Origin: Pseudomonas fluorescens
Lineage (GTDB): Bacteria; Pseudomonadota; Gammaproteobacteria; Pseudomonadales; Pseudomonadaceae
Assembly (NCBI RefSeq): GCF_000802965.1
Contig: NZ_JSAK01000038.1
Span: 1-64,000, forward strand
Reading direction: 5' to 3'
DNA: 64,000 nucleotides
The position numbers and the translations under genes were made by a program. The notes under the pieces are model-generated. The model made no database searches. It was not told where the DNA came from and saw nothing but the letters and a program-made list of their open reading frames with translations. The first letter of the stretch is position 1. Each line of letters starts with the position of its first letter. Of the stretch, positions 9,082-17,631 are shown piece by piece.

Positions 9082-10758
9082 ATGCGAGTTATCATTATTG
9101 GCGCAGGAATGGGAGGGTTGTTTACCGCATTAGCCTTGCGCGAGTCGGGAGTGTTCAAATCGATCCATGTCTACGAACAGACCAGAACTCCGGCCACCGC
9201 GGGAGCTGGACTGAACGTCGCGCCGAATGGCGCTCGACTCTGCAAATGGCTCGGTATTGATCTTGATGGCGGTGACCCGAAAGGTCCATCTGGTGCCATT
9301 GATGGCGGGCGCGCCGCGATCTTGGAAACCACTAGAAACATTGGTCCAGATGGAGTCGTCTCGACTAATCCCATCGATCACAACACTTCCGCAAATGATG
9401 GAGCCGGGTTCCATCATATGCACCGCCTTGACCTGTTGATGTGTCTGCACAAACGAGTCAGGGAGGTAGGGCCAGATTCGGGGGTGGACTGCCCTATACA
9501 GGTACATATGGGAAAACGTCTGAATTCGCTGGAGCAGCATAATGACGTTGTTACCGCGACGTTCGAAGATGGAAGTAGTGCCCAAGGAGACTTACTACTG
9601 GGCGCAGATGGTATCAATTCGAAAGTCCTGCGGCTGGTATGGCCCGAAACACCTGCGCGGCGCTGGACTGAAGTGACGTGTTACAGAGGTCTGATTCCTC
9701 GCGACAAGGTCGCAGCACTCAGGAAAGCCGACGGGAGTCCACTAGACCACAATCCTATCGACTCCTTTAGTATGGATTCGCGCAAACACCTTACCGCTTG
9801 GGCGATGAACTATTGGGTACGAGGTGGCGAGTTGCTCAACGTGTGGTTGGCGTACTACGAGCCCAACGCGGCGGAGTTTGAGGGAGACGAGGGTGACTGG
9901 TTTTCCGCTGATCCTGCTGAGTTTCAGGAGAAGATGAACAAGGCCTTCATTGGTGATCCACGTAGGGATGATGTAACCGCGCTGGCAGGTGCCATGGAGA
10001 ACCCCAGCAAATGGGGGTTATATGACCGTGATGCGTTCGAGCATTGGCACGAAGGCCGTATAGGTTTGTTGGGCGATGCAGCTCATCCAATGCTGCCAAC
10101 ATTTGGCCAGGGCGTCAATCAGGCGTTCGAGGATGGAGCCGCACTTAGCAGTTGCTTCAAGTTGCACGGTGCCGACGTGCAGAAGGCACTTCTGCATTAC
10201 GAACGCGTACGCCACTATCGTGCCTCCCGATTCCAATTCTCCTCCAAGTTCGCATTCAAACACCTCGAGCCTGAGGATTCGCCGCAGCGCAGGGCAATCT
10301 TGAAGGCGGCGAACGAGCGGGACTACCCAGCGTTCGACCATGAAGATCGTGCAGGTTCCGATATGAATTGGATCTACGCGTACGATGCTCGAAACGTAGG
10401 CGATAAATTGCCCGCTAAGAGACTTGGACCTTGGGACTTTCGACCGCATGAGTTAACTAAGGCGGCAAGAAGAGAAGTGGCACTCAACCTGTGGATGCCA
10501 CCAGTGCCTCTCATGGGAGATCGAACAGTTACGAGAGCGGAGGTAGCTCTTCACAACACCTACGATGACTGCTGGATTATCATACGCAACAAAGTGTACG
10601 ACTTCACTGAATGGAAGGATCGTCACCCGGGTGGGCCATATGTGGCTAGGATGTTCGCTGGTAAAGATGCAACGGCCGAATTTGGCGAATATCACAGCCC
10701 TCTCGCCGAGAAACACATGGTGCATTTTTGCGTTGGTGAGCTTGTAGCAAATGATTGA
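9082..10758 (+). CDS. FAD-dependent aromatic monooxygenase fused to a cytochrome b5 domain
   Basis: A 558-residue two-part protein. Residues 1-430 are a class A flavoprotein hydroxylase of the salicylate/6-hydroxynicotinate hydroxylase type: Rossmann motif GAGMGG near residue 7, GADGINSK at 174-181 (DG motif) and GDAAHPMLPTFGQGVNQAFE from 331 (FAD ribose/active-site motif). These enzymes use NAD(P)H and O2 to hydroxylate an aromatic ring. Residues about 485-558 are a cytochrome b5-like haem domain: HPGG at 515-518 and a second His at 538 in EYHSP, 23 residues apart, fit the two axial haem ligands, with the typical AGKDATAEF between. The linker contains no stop. Start: ATG at 9082 after GGAGTGAG. 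The gene follows shared element copy 2 and precedes a VanB-like reductase. Class A hydroxylases normally need no haem partner, so this fusion is unusual. The substrate is unknown. Confidence 0.9.
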   Translation: MRVIIIGAGMGGLFTALALRESGVFKSIHVYEQTRTPATAGAGLNVAPNGARLCKWLGIDLDGGDPKGPSGAIDGGRAAILETTRNIGPDGVVSTNPIDHNTSANDGAGFHHMHRLDLLMCLHKRVREVGPDSGVDCPIQVHMGKRLNSLEQHNDVVTATFEDGSSAQGDLLLGADGINSKVLRLVWPETPARRWTEVTCYRGLIPRDKVAALRKADGSPLDHNPIDSFSMDSRKHLTAWAMNYWVRGGELLNVWLAYYEPNAAEFEGDEGDWFSADPAEFQEKMNKAFIGDPRRDDVTALAGAMENPSKWGLYDRDAFEHWHEGRIGLLGDAAHPMLPTFGQGVNQAFEDGAALSSCFKLHGADVQKALLHYERVRHYRASRFQFSSKFAFKHLEPEDSPQRRAILKAANERDYPAFDHEDRAGSDMNWIYAYDARNVGDKLPAKRLGPWDFRPHELTKAARREVALNLWMPPVPLMGDRTVTRAEVALHNTYDDCWIIIRNKVYDFTEWKDRHPGGPYVARMFAGKDATAEFGEYHSPLAEKHMVHFCVGELVAND

Positions 10759-10805
10759 TCGCCGGAATATCGGCATATTAAGCTAACGGCATTCTCTCGT
10801 CTGAC

Positions 10806-10856
10806 ATGATTTGCGCAAACCATTTTGTATGATTCTGCACGGTTTGCGCGAGTCAT
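10806..10856 (+). repeat. 16-bp inverted repeat between monooxygenase and reductase
   Basis: Arms at 10806-10821 and 10841-10856 match at 14 of 16 positions around a 19-base loop; each arm holds the TTTGCGCAAACC/GGTTTGCGCG core, and TTTGCGCAAA is itself a palindrome. There is no T tract. It may be an operator for a separate reductase promoter, or an mRNA hairpin that sets the ratio of the two proteins. Confidence 0.6.
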
Positions 10857-10946
10857 CAAGCATGACCCTGTATGTGTAGCACACCTAATATAGTCTATGT
10901 TTATTAATGCGATCATATAAATAAATACTGTTCTGGAGAAAATTAT

Positions 10947-11909
10947 ATGGGCCATAATTGGATAGAGGTCAGGGTGGCAAGCCGATCCATGGAGGCAGAT
11001 AATATAGTAAGCCTCGAGCTGGTTTTAGCTTCCGGAGATCCACTTAAAAGTTTCAGTGCGGGCTCACACATTGACGTTGAATTACCTAATGGAATGATTA
11101 GGCAATATTCGTTATGTAACGATAGTTCCCAGCAACATCGCTATCAAATTGCCGTGTTGCTGGATCCTGCCACACGCGGTGGATCAGCGAGTGTGCACGG
11201 CGATATTAAAGAGAATCAGATCATTCGTATTAGCGAGCCACGCCAGCACTTTCCGCTTACCCCGGCAAAACACTCAATCCTGATCGCGGGTGGAATTGGA
11301 GTCACCCCTATATTGTGTATGGCTGACCACCTTAAAAGCAGTAGAGCAGACTTCGAAATGCATTACTGCACCCGCTCCCTCTCTGCAACTGCGTTCGCAC
11401 AACGGATCCGGTCCTCAGCTTTTTCTGACCGAGTTCATTTCCATTTTGATGATGGCGAGCCGGCGCAAAAATTTGACATTCAGGCAGTTCTTTCCGCGCC
11501 GAATTCCGACACGCATCTTTACGTCTGCGGTCCAAAGGGTTTCATGGACTTTGTAATCGATTCAGCCAAGCACCTCGGCTGGCCCGACGGGCAGATCCAC
11601 CTTGAATACTTTGCTGGTCAGTCAGCAAATAGCCTTGAAAATACCAACTTCCAGGTCAAGATTTTCAGCACTGGTCAGCTCTTCGACATACCTGCAGACA
11701 AATCGATTGTCGCCAGTCTCTTGGAGAACGGTGTCGAGATATCGGTATCTTGCGAGGAGGGCATCTGTGGAACGTGCGTCACCCGTGTGCTCGAAGGTGT
11801 ACCGGACCACCGCGATCTCTATTTCAACGAAGAAGAGAAAGAGAAGAACGATCAGTTCACACCATGCTGCTCTCGCTCGAAGACCCCTGTCTTGGTTCTC
11901 GATCTGTGA
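10947..11909 (+). CDS. VanB-type oxygenase reductase (FMN, NAD, [2Fe-2S])
   Basis: A 320-residue class IA reductase of the phthalate-dioxygenase-reductase/VanB group. It passes electrons from NADH through a flavin to a plant-type [2Fe-2S] centre. Domains in order: flavin-binding barrel with RQYSLCND (about residue 52), nucleotide-binding domain with AGGIGVTPIL (about 112) and YVCGPKGFMD, and C-terminal ferredoxin with Cys269, 274, 277 (CEEGICGTC) and Cys307 or 308. Length is normal. The start has GGAGAAAATT before it. The gene lies 188 bp after the monooxygenase on the same strand. Such reductases normally serve Rieske oxygenases, and none is encoded nearby. The cytochrome b5 domain of the neighbouring monooxygenase is therefore a plausible electron acceptor (inference). 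Confidence 0.92.
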   Translation: MGHNWIEVRVASRSMEADNIVSLELVLASGDPLKSFSAGSHIDVELPNGMIRQYSLCNDSSQQHRYQIAVLLDPATRGGSASVHGDIKENQIIRISEPRQHFPLTPAKHSILIAGGIGVTPILCMADHLKSSRADFEMHYCTRSLSATAFAQRIRSSAFSDRVHFHFDDGEPAQKFDIQAVLSAPNSDTHLYVCGPKGFMDFVIDSAKHLGWPDGQIHLEYFAGQSANSLENTNFQVKIFSTGQLFDIPADKSIVASLLENGVEISVSCEEGICGTCVTRVLEGVPDHRDLYFNEEEKEKNDQFTPCCSRSKTPVLVLDL

Positions 11910-12346
11910 ATTTAACGATTTATTGAGGCAGCATAAGTTGGCTACGCGGTCGCATATCGAATGGCGAGGCCTAATCGCCAGGGTATGTTTTATTGAGAAG
12001 CGAGCATCAGATATCGTCATTAGTACTCATTCTGTTTACGGGTTTTGGAAAATTCTATTGTTGGAGCCGCAGAAGTTTCTTAAACCTAGCAGGGAGAAGA
12101 TACGTTTCATGCGCTCTAATGGTAGCGGGCGCTCGGGTTCTACCGAGCATGCACACCGAAAGAATCACCCGTAAGCGTTCGGATCTCTGGTCAGGGACGA
12201 CAAGGCACGCTCGCGTTTGACGCTCTTCTAACAGGTGTTGTAGGGGCACCTGCTGGTACCCCTGCAACAATTTGTGTTACAATCGCTGGAAGTGACCTAC
12301 AGCTTTTGTTTCACCTGATCAACCCCTGATCGAGAATATCGTCCTC
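11910..12346. other. Intergenic region before LysR gene, with hairpin
   Basis: No credible gene. At 12238-12267 a hairpin pairs TTGTAGGGG with CCCCTGCAA (one G-T pair) around 12 bases; it lies about 80 bp before the LysR start and may be a regulator site or the end of the upstream transcript. There is no T tract after it. Confidence 0.4.
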
Positions 12347-13237
12347 ATGGACCTTCGCCGCCTTAAATACTTCGTCGCTGTTGCGCAAGAGCAAAGTATT
12401 GGGCGGGCAGCTATCCGTCTCAATATTTCTCAACCTCCGTTGACGCGCCAAATCATGCAACTTGAGGAAGAAGTGGGCGCTCAGTTGTTCATTAGAAAAA
12501 CCAAGGGTGTAGAACTAACACAGGCCGGTGAGTTACTGTTGCAGGAAGCGTTGAATATACTTTCGCTAGTTGCACAAACAACCGAGCGAATCCATAGTGC
12601 GGGACAGGGTAAAATCGGTCGAATCGATGTCGGGATTTTCGGTTCTGGGATCCATACGGTCCCCAGTCTGCTGCTAAATTTCCGCAACGCCAACCCCGGC
12701 ATCAACATTGTGATCCATACGTTGACTAGAGGCGAACAGATCGAGGCCTTGCGGCAACGTAGGCTAACGATAGGTTTCCATCGCATGTTGGACCCAATGA
12801 CGGATATCAAAAGCGAACTGGTCAAAACCGAACCGCTCTTGGTTGCGGTTAACAAACAAGATCCACTTGCAGGTAAAAAAAACATTTGGTTACGCGAAAT
12901 GGCCGATCGCCCGTTGGTGCTTTATCCGACTAGCGCGCGAAACTATATCGATTTTCTAACAGATCTATGTCGCAGCGCCGGTTTTACACCAAGAGTATCG
13001 CAAGAGGTCAACGATTTGGTGACGGCTATTGCCTTGGTAGCTAGCGGCTTCGGACTATGTATAGTGCCTGAGGCAGCGACCAGCCTGCAGCTTCCGGACG
13101 TAGTCTATCTGCCCGTAAATGATAAGCAAGCGATCGTCGACCTGAGTTGCATGTATCGACGTGATGACGAGTCGCCGATTTTAAAAGCCTTTCTGGATGT
13201 GATAAAAAATCTCCGCCAGGATACGAGCAACAGTTGA
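12347..13237 (+). CDS. LysR-type transcriptional regulator
   Basis: A 296-residue LysR-family regulator. The N-terminal winged helix-turn-helix reads MDLRRLKYFVAVAQEQSIGR and SQPPLTRQIMQLEEEVGAQL, followed by a linker helix and a periplasmic-binding-protein-like effector domain to about residue 290. The sequence is of the CatR/BenM/TfdR type, whose effectors are usually aromatic acids or their ring-cleavage products. It lies downstream of the monooxygenase and reductase in the same direction. It is the best local candidate to bind the shared 60-bp elements at 7960 and 8941; this is inference from position. Confidence 0.92.
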   Translation: MDLRRLKYFVAVAQEQSIGRAAIRLNISQPPLTRQIMQLEEEVGAQLFIRKTKGVELTQAGELLLQEALNILSLVAQTTERIHSAGQGKIGRIDVGIFGSGIHTVPSLLLNFRNANPGINIVIHTLTRGEQIEALRQRRLTIGFHRMLDPMTDIKSELVKTEPLLVAVNKQDPLAGKKNIWLREMADRPLVLYPTSARNYIDFLTDLCRSAGFTPRVSQEVNDLVTAIALVASGFGLCIVPEAATSLQLPDVVYLPVNDKQAIVDLSCMYRRDDESPILKAFLDVIKNLRQDTSNS

Positions 13238-13587
13238 ATGTCAGGAATTACGGTACGCAACAGTACGGTGCCGAATTCAATATTTCCGTGCCGGCAGTGT
13301 TAGAGGCCGCGGCGGAGGTGCCACTTCCGGATTTGCTGGCGAGTTTTGGGGCAGGGCGGCAGGTAGGTGAAGTTCCATTAACGCATCACCGAAAAGCACT
13401 CGGCCGTTATGGTTAAATCCGATGCGCCTGAATTGAAGCGAGCATTGCAGTTAACGTAGGAAAATCAGTGATATGACTGCTATTCGGCGAAGTTGCCAAG
13501 CAGTTGCTTCTGGCCGATTACTGCCTGTGGTATTCGCCGTCATCTAAGTCAGGAAGCGCGTTCAGACGTACCGCCGATTATTTAGAC
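13238..13587. other. Intergenic stretch, no recognised gene
   Basis: About 350 bases with a short plus-strand frame (13234-13416) that overlaps the LysR stop codon and has no recognisable motif. Probably decayed. Confidence 0.4.
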
Positions 13588-13810
13588 TACGTGGTATTCG
13601 AGCAGGTGGTTCGAACCGCTATCAACGACACGGCGTTCCATCAGGCGATCCGAACCATCCTCAGCGACGCGATTATGAATCAGACGATTAGAGCTACCTT
13701 CTGCAAGGCGACGCTCACGCACACGGTCGGCGCCACCTTCAGCGATACGATTTTCAACCAGTGAATTGAACTGGTGTCCGCAAAAGAACCAACTCGTAAT
13801 CGTCCGCTAA
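13588..13810 (-). pseudogene. Fragment of a protein with 13-residue AEGGADR-type tandem repeats
   Basis: Four 39-base units lie in tandem from about 13594 to 13749, with a partial fifth. Read on the minus strand they give the clear protein repeat LVENRIAEGGADR, VRERRLAEGSSNR, LIHNRVAEDGSDR, LMERRVVDSGSNH and then LLEYHVV before a stop. The plus-strand frame through the same bases (13504-13764) shows the same period but a less natural composition, so the minus strand is taken as the coding one. There is no start codon: the frame opens after a TAG near 13810. Secreted Pseudomonas proteins of unknown function carrying AEGGSDR-like repeats are known to me only in a general way. No function is assigned. 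Confidence 0.6.
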
Positions 13811-14014
13811 ATGGCAAAGAGGTTTGCGAGCAAGCTATCTAGTGGCGGCGTGTAATGGGGAACGTGCTCAACGGGCACTAAGGAAACTGGCCCAGCACGG
13901 TCCCTGGTGGAAAATTCGGTGCCAATCGTGGGCAGGGAACCCGCACATAACCACTGTTTGGACGGTCTTTCAACACAGGATCCCCTCACCGTGCGCCAAG
14001 TCCGTCCCAACGGC

Positions 14015-15148
14015 TTAACCGCCCGACAACCGACCGGGAGAAAAGACATCGGGCTGGAGCCCAGCTTTGCAGAGCTCTTCCGGCGGGGCACCCTCCAAAA
14101 ACAAACCGGCTGCCCACGCAGAGAGCGCTGGGGAGGTCAGGATGCCGCTGCCGCCTTGCCCTGCGAGCCAGAAGAAATTTTCGTCCTGCGGACTGAAACC
14201 TACGACCTGCCGTTTGTCTGGAGCGAAGCTGCGCAGTCCTGCCCATTTGTGGGTGATTTGGTTGATGGGCAGTGTCGTCGATTCCGAGAGAAAGTTTGCC
14301 GCATAGGCGATGTCCAGTTCTTCAGGCTGTGCGTCGCAAGCCCCGCTCGGGGTCGCGTCGGCGGGTGAGACCATAATCCGTCCGGATGCGGGCTTGAAGT
14401 AAAACGCCTCGCCGACTTCGTTGACGGCGGGCAGGGTGGAAAGGTCTATGTCTTTAGGGCCGTCGACGGTGATCGCCGTTCGACGGTAGGGCACGATACG
14501 CAACCGGTCGAGACCGGCCTTCGCGGCGAAATCATCTGCCCAAGCGCCCACAGCATTGACGATTTTTCGGTAAAGTACTTCACCCACCGGGGTTCGCAGG
14601 TGATAGATACCGCCTTCACGATGAATCGAGGTGACCGGGCTTGCGAGCTGCACTTGCGCTCCGGCACGGAGAGCCAACCGAAGGTAGCCTTGCAGCAGGC
14701 TGTCGACCTCCATGTCCCAATTCATCGGGTCGTAGAAGGCGGCTTCAACATAGTCAGCCTTTAGGAATGGCACCATCGCCAAGGCGTCGTCTGGGTGCAG
14801 CAGGCGCGACGCGGGTGATGTGGACAGTATATGGTTGAAGGCAGGCGCTACCAGATGTGCCCGTTCGCGCGTCGCAATGACCAGGCTTCCACGCGGAATC
14901 AGCAGACCGATGTCGGTGAACCCGGCAGGCGGATTGATCAGAAAGTGATAGGAGCTTTCGGCAAGGGTACTGACCCACGGGCTTTGGAACTGGCTGGAAA
15001 ACTCCGCAGCCGAGCGGCCCGTGGAGTGATAACCCACCTGGTTTTCGCGCTCAAGCAGGATCAGTGAGCGATGTCCCGCCACTCTATAGGCGAAGGAGGC
15101 ACCGGCAATGCCGCCACCGATGACAGCGACGTTAAAAATGTGCGGCAT
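14015..15148 (-). CDS. DadA/DauA-like FAD-dependent amine oxidoreductase
   Basis: A 377-residue flavoprotein of the D-amino-acid-oxidase (DAO) fold. The N-terminal dinucleotide motif VAVIGGGIAGASFAYRVAGH is followed by ERENQVGYHSTGRSAAEFS, which is close to the D-arginine dehydrogenase (DauA)/glycine-oxidase type, and the C-terminal FAD contact is WLAGQGGSGILTSPALSAWA. Such enzymes oxidise D-amino acids or N-substituted glycines to imines. It is the last gene of a minus-strand operon: its ATG follows the M81 peptidase stop by one base. The operon suggests uptake, hydrolysis and oxidation of an amino-acid-like or peptide-like compound (inference). The C-terminal tail, after about residue 365, is irregular. 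Confidence 0.85.
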   Translation of the reverse strand: MPHIFNVAVIGGGIAGASFAYRVAGHRSLILLERENQVGYHSTGRSAAEFSSQFQSPWVSTLAESSYHFLINPPAGFTDIGLLIPRGSLVIATRERAHLVAPAFNHILSTSPASRLLHPDDALAMVPFLKADYVEAAFYDPMNWDMEVDSLLQGYLRLALRAGAQVQLASPVTSIHREGGIYHLRTPVGEVLYRKIVNAVGAWADDFAAKAGLDRLRIVPYRRTAITVDGPKDIDLSTLPAVNEVGEAFYFKPASGRIMVSPADATPSGACDAQPEELDIAYAANFLSESTTLPINQITHKWAGLRSFAPDKRQVVGFSPQDENFFWLAGQGGSGILTSPALSAWAAGLFLEGAPPEELCKAGLQPDVFSPGRLSGG

Positions 15149-15149
15149 A

Positions 15150-16650
15150 TTAAACTCCGGGGCGCGGTGATGTGACGCGAGTCATATTGCGGTCCAGGGG
15201 GTAGATGGGGCGCGGTATTTTACCGAAGGGCAGACGTCCATAATCCAGTGTGCAAAGCGCACCGCTGTCGCAGACCACGACGCTGCTGGCTATCGGTTCA
15301 AATGCTGCTCGGAAATGCTGCATCGACTTCAGCGCAACCACTCGCTTTTTCGCCGGGTCAATGCCGAAAGCACGAAATTGCTGGAGATCGAGCATTTGCA
15401 AGGCAGTGCTGGTCACAAGGATTTCTATGTCATCGACTAGCAAAACCGCGCTCGGGCCGAAGCTCTGTTCCAAGCCACCAATCATAGGACCATCGCCGAT
15501 GAAGACACGATTGCTGACTCGCAGGATACGCCCGGTCACGGTCAGCGGTTCGCCGCCGAAGCGCGGATCGCTCTTGCCACCGACGGATACCGTCACCGTG
15601 GCATCGACACCTTGTTCGCACAGAAGGGCGGCGATCTCTGGGTCGACCATCGGCCCGAAGCAGGCACCCTCGACGCCGGCAGCGAGTAGGGCACGTAACA
15701 ACTCAGTGGCATCGCCATAGGACTCGGCGCCAGGGTTGTCGGCATAGTCAGCGATGATCAACGGACCGTTTTGACGGGGGTAAGTCCGGGCGATTTGCGC
15801 GACATTGTCCACGGTATGGTAGGTATTGATCACTTCGCCCCGGCGGTTCCAGATGTCATCTGCCAGGCTTTGGGCAAAGGCACGATGCAGGTGGTCGTCG
15901 CCTTCATAGGTGACCAGTACAGTAGGCCCGACTTCGGCGATATCGGCTTCTGGGAAGGCGCCATTGATGCTGACGGCGAACGCCCCCCGGCTGTTCAGCT
16001 TCCCAGGCACGAGCCTTGGCTATGCGGTCGATCATCGGCCCGACATCGGTCCGTCCACCGTTAGCTTCCTCGAGCATGGGCAGATGAATGCGCAAGGTAC
16101 GCGGCTGGATTTCACCTTTCATTGCGCGCTGCAGCAGGTTGCCGGCGTGGCAGGCGGTCTCTTTGAGATCAATGTGCGGATAGGTCTTGTAGAAAACCAG
16201 AATCTGCGCCAGCTCACACATACGCTCGGATACATTGGCGTGCAGGTCCATGGTCAGGGCAACAGGCAGGTCCGGACCGACGACCGCGCGCAATCGCGCC
16301 AGAATCTCTCCGTCGCCATCGTCGCTGTGCTCGGCAACCATGGCGCCATGCACGCACAGCAAAATACCGTCGAAGGTATGCGCCTTGGCTGCCTCGACAA
16401 TCAAACCCACCAGGTATTCGAAGGCCTCGACCGTTACCGGTCCCGCAGGCTCGCTCCAGGCGCTGACGACATGGTGCATATCCCAATCAAATTCGGCCGC
16501 CCAACTCAGTGCTCCCGCCAGACCGGTATTGGAATTGCCACGTTTCTTCACCGCTTCTTCGCCCAGCATCAGGGTCTCGCGCCGGAACTCGGGCAGACCG
16601 GTTTTGTGGGTGCTGAAGGTGTTGGACTCGTGCATGAATTCGGCTGACAT
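15150..16650 (-). pseudogene. MlrC-type M81 family metallopeptidase with one-base frameshift
   Basis: Two overlapping minus-strand frames make one M81 protein like microcystinase C (MlrC). The N-terminal frame (from 16650) reads AEFMHESNTFSTHKTGLPEF, ILLCVHGAMVAEHSDDGDGE and ALTMDLHANVSERM, with the expected Zn-binding Asp and His residues. The C-terminal frame (to 15150) reads FAVSINGAFPEADIAEVGPT and LIIADYADNPGAESYGD, ending at about residue 490 overall. The frames switch at a run of six G (complement of CCCCCC near 15991-15996): with five G the protein would be continuous through QPGAFAVSING. This may be a real lesion, a phase-variable tract or a sequencing error. Start codon ATG directly follows the dppF stop. 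Substrate unknown; such genes often accompany peptide transporters. Confidence 0.85.
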
Positions 16651-17631
16651 TTAGAACTCCGGGGCAAGGACCGTCGATTCATGAACGTGGCACGCCACGG
16701 CATGTTGGTCAGTCTGGGGGCGAAGGATGGGCAGGCTTTCACGGCAACGCGGTTGTACATGTGGGCAGCGCCCGGCAAATGCACAACCGAGCGGCTCATC
16801 GTAGCCACTCGGCATTTCGCCAGTGATCCGCACAATCTCGTGTCGCTTGTGAGGATCTGGCACCAGAACGCTGGCCATCAGCGCCTTGGTGTAGGGGTGG
16901 ATCGGCGTAGCGCCGCGGGGGAGGACCTCAACCACTCGGCCGAGGTACATCACCAGGGTGCGATCGCAGAAATACTGCACCAGCGCTAGATCATGGGAGA
17001 TGAAGACGTAGGTGAGGTCGAGCCGATCCCGCAAGTCCTGCAGCAGGCCAATGACTTGCGCCTGTATCGACACGTCGAGGGAGGCCGTCGATTCGTCGAG
17101 CACGATCAGATATGGTTCCAGCGCGAGTGCCCAGGCGATGCCTACCCGCTGTTTCTGTCCGCCGGACATTTGATGTTGATAGCTGTCAGCCAGGTGAAGC
17201 GGCAGTGCGACCATAGTCAAGAGCGCATCGACCTTGGCACTGGCTTGTGCCGATGTCAGGGGTATGCCCTGCACTTGATAGGGTTCAAGCAGCGTATCGC
17301 GCACCTTTTGTCGCGGATCGATCGAGGAATAGGGGTCCTGGAACACCATCTGAAAGTGTCGGCGAAGGGGTCGTAAGGCCTTTACCGAGAGGCTGGCGAT
17401 ATCGGCACCAACAAACAACACTTCGCCGGAGGTGGGCTTCAATAGTCGCATGATGAGACGGGCCAGGGTCGATTTTCCACAGCCCGACTCTCCGACAACG
17501 CCCAACACTTCCCCTCGTTTAACGTCGAAAGAGACGTCACTGACGGCGCGAAAGTGGCGACGCGCTTTGAGAAACCCACCGCCGCTCGTGAAGGTTCGTC
17601 CGACGCCGCGTACTGACAGGATCGGTTTCAT
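16651..17631 (-). CDS. Dipeptide/oligopeptide ABC transporter ATPase (DppF/OppF type)
   Basis: A 326-residue ATP-binding protein. It carries Walker A GESGCGKST, Q-loop VFQDPYSSIDPR, ABC signature MSGGQKQR, Walker B LIVLDESTASLD and the H-loop ISHDLAL, then the C-terminal oligopeptide-transporter extension with the cysteines of GCAFAGRCPHVQPRC, which in this family binds an iron-sulphur cluster. The start at 17631 overlaps the stop of the permease-ATPase gene as ATGA, so translation is coupled; a longer start at 17661 would lie inside that gene. Walker B has DES rather than DEP, a conservative change seen in relatives. It powers import of a peptide-like solute together with the upstream genes. 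Confidence 0.92.
   Translation of the reverse strand: MKPILSVRGVGRTFTSGGGFLKARRHFRAVSDVSFDVKRGEVLGVVGESGCGKSTLARLIMRLLKPTSGEVLFVGADIASLSVKALRPLRRHFQMVFQDPYSSIDPRQKVRDTLLEPYQVQGIPLTSAQASAKVDALLTMVALPLHLADSYQHQMSGGQKQRVGIAWALALEPYLIVLDESTASLDVSIQAQVIGLLQDLRDRLDLTYVFISHDLALVQYFCDRTLVMYLGRVVEVLPRGATPIHPYTKALMASVLVPDPHKRHEIVRITGEMPSGYDEPLGCAFAGRCPHVQPRCRESLPILRPQTDQHAVACHVHESTVLAPEF

Noticed and set aside
13504..13764. Plus-strand 86-codon frame with 13-residue period
   Set aside because: The period comes from the 39-bp units, but the minus-strand translation is the natural AEGGADR-type protein repeat; the plus frame is taken as its shadow.
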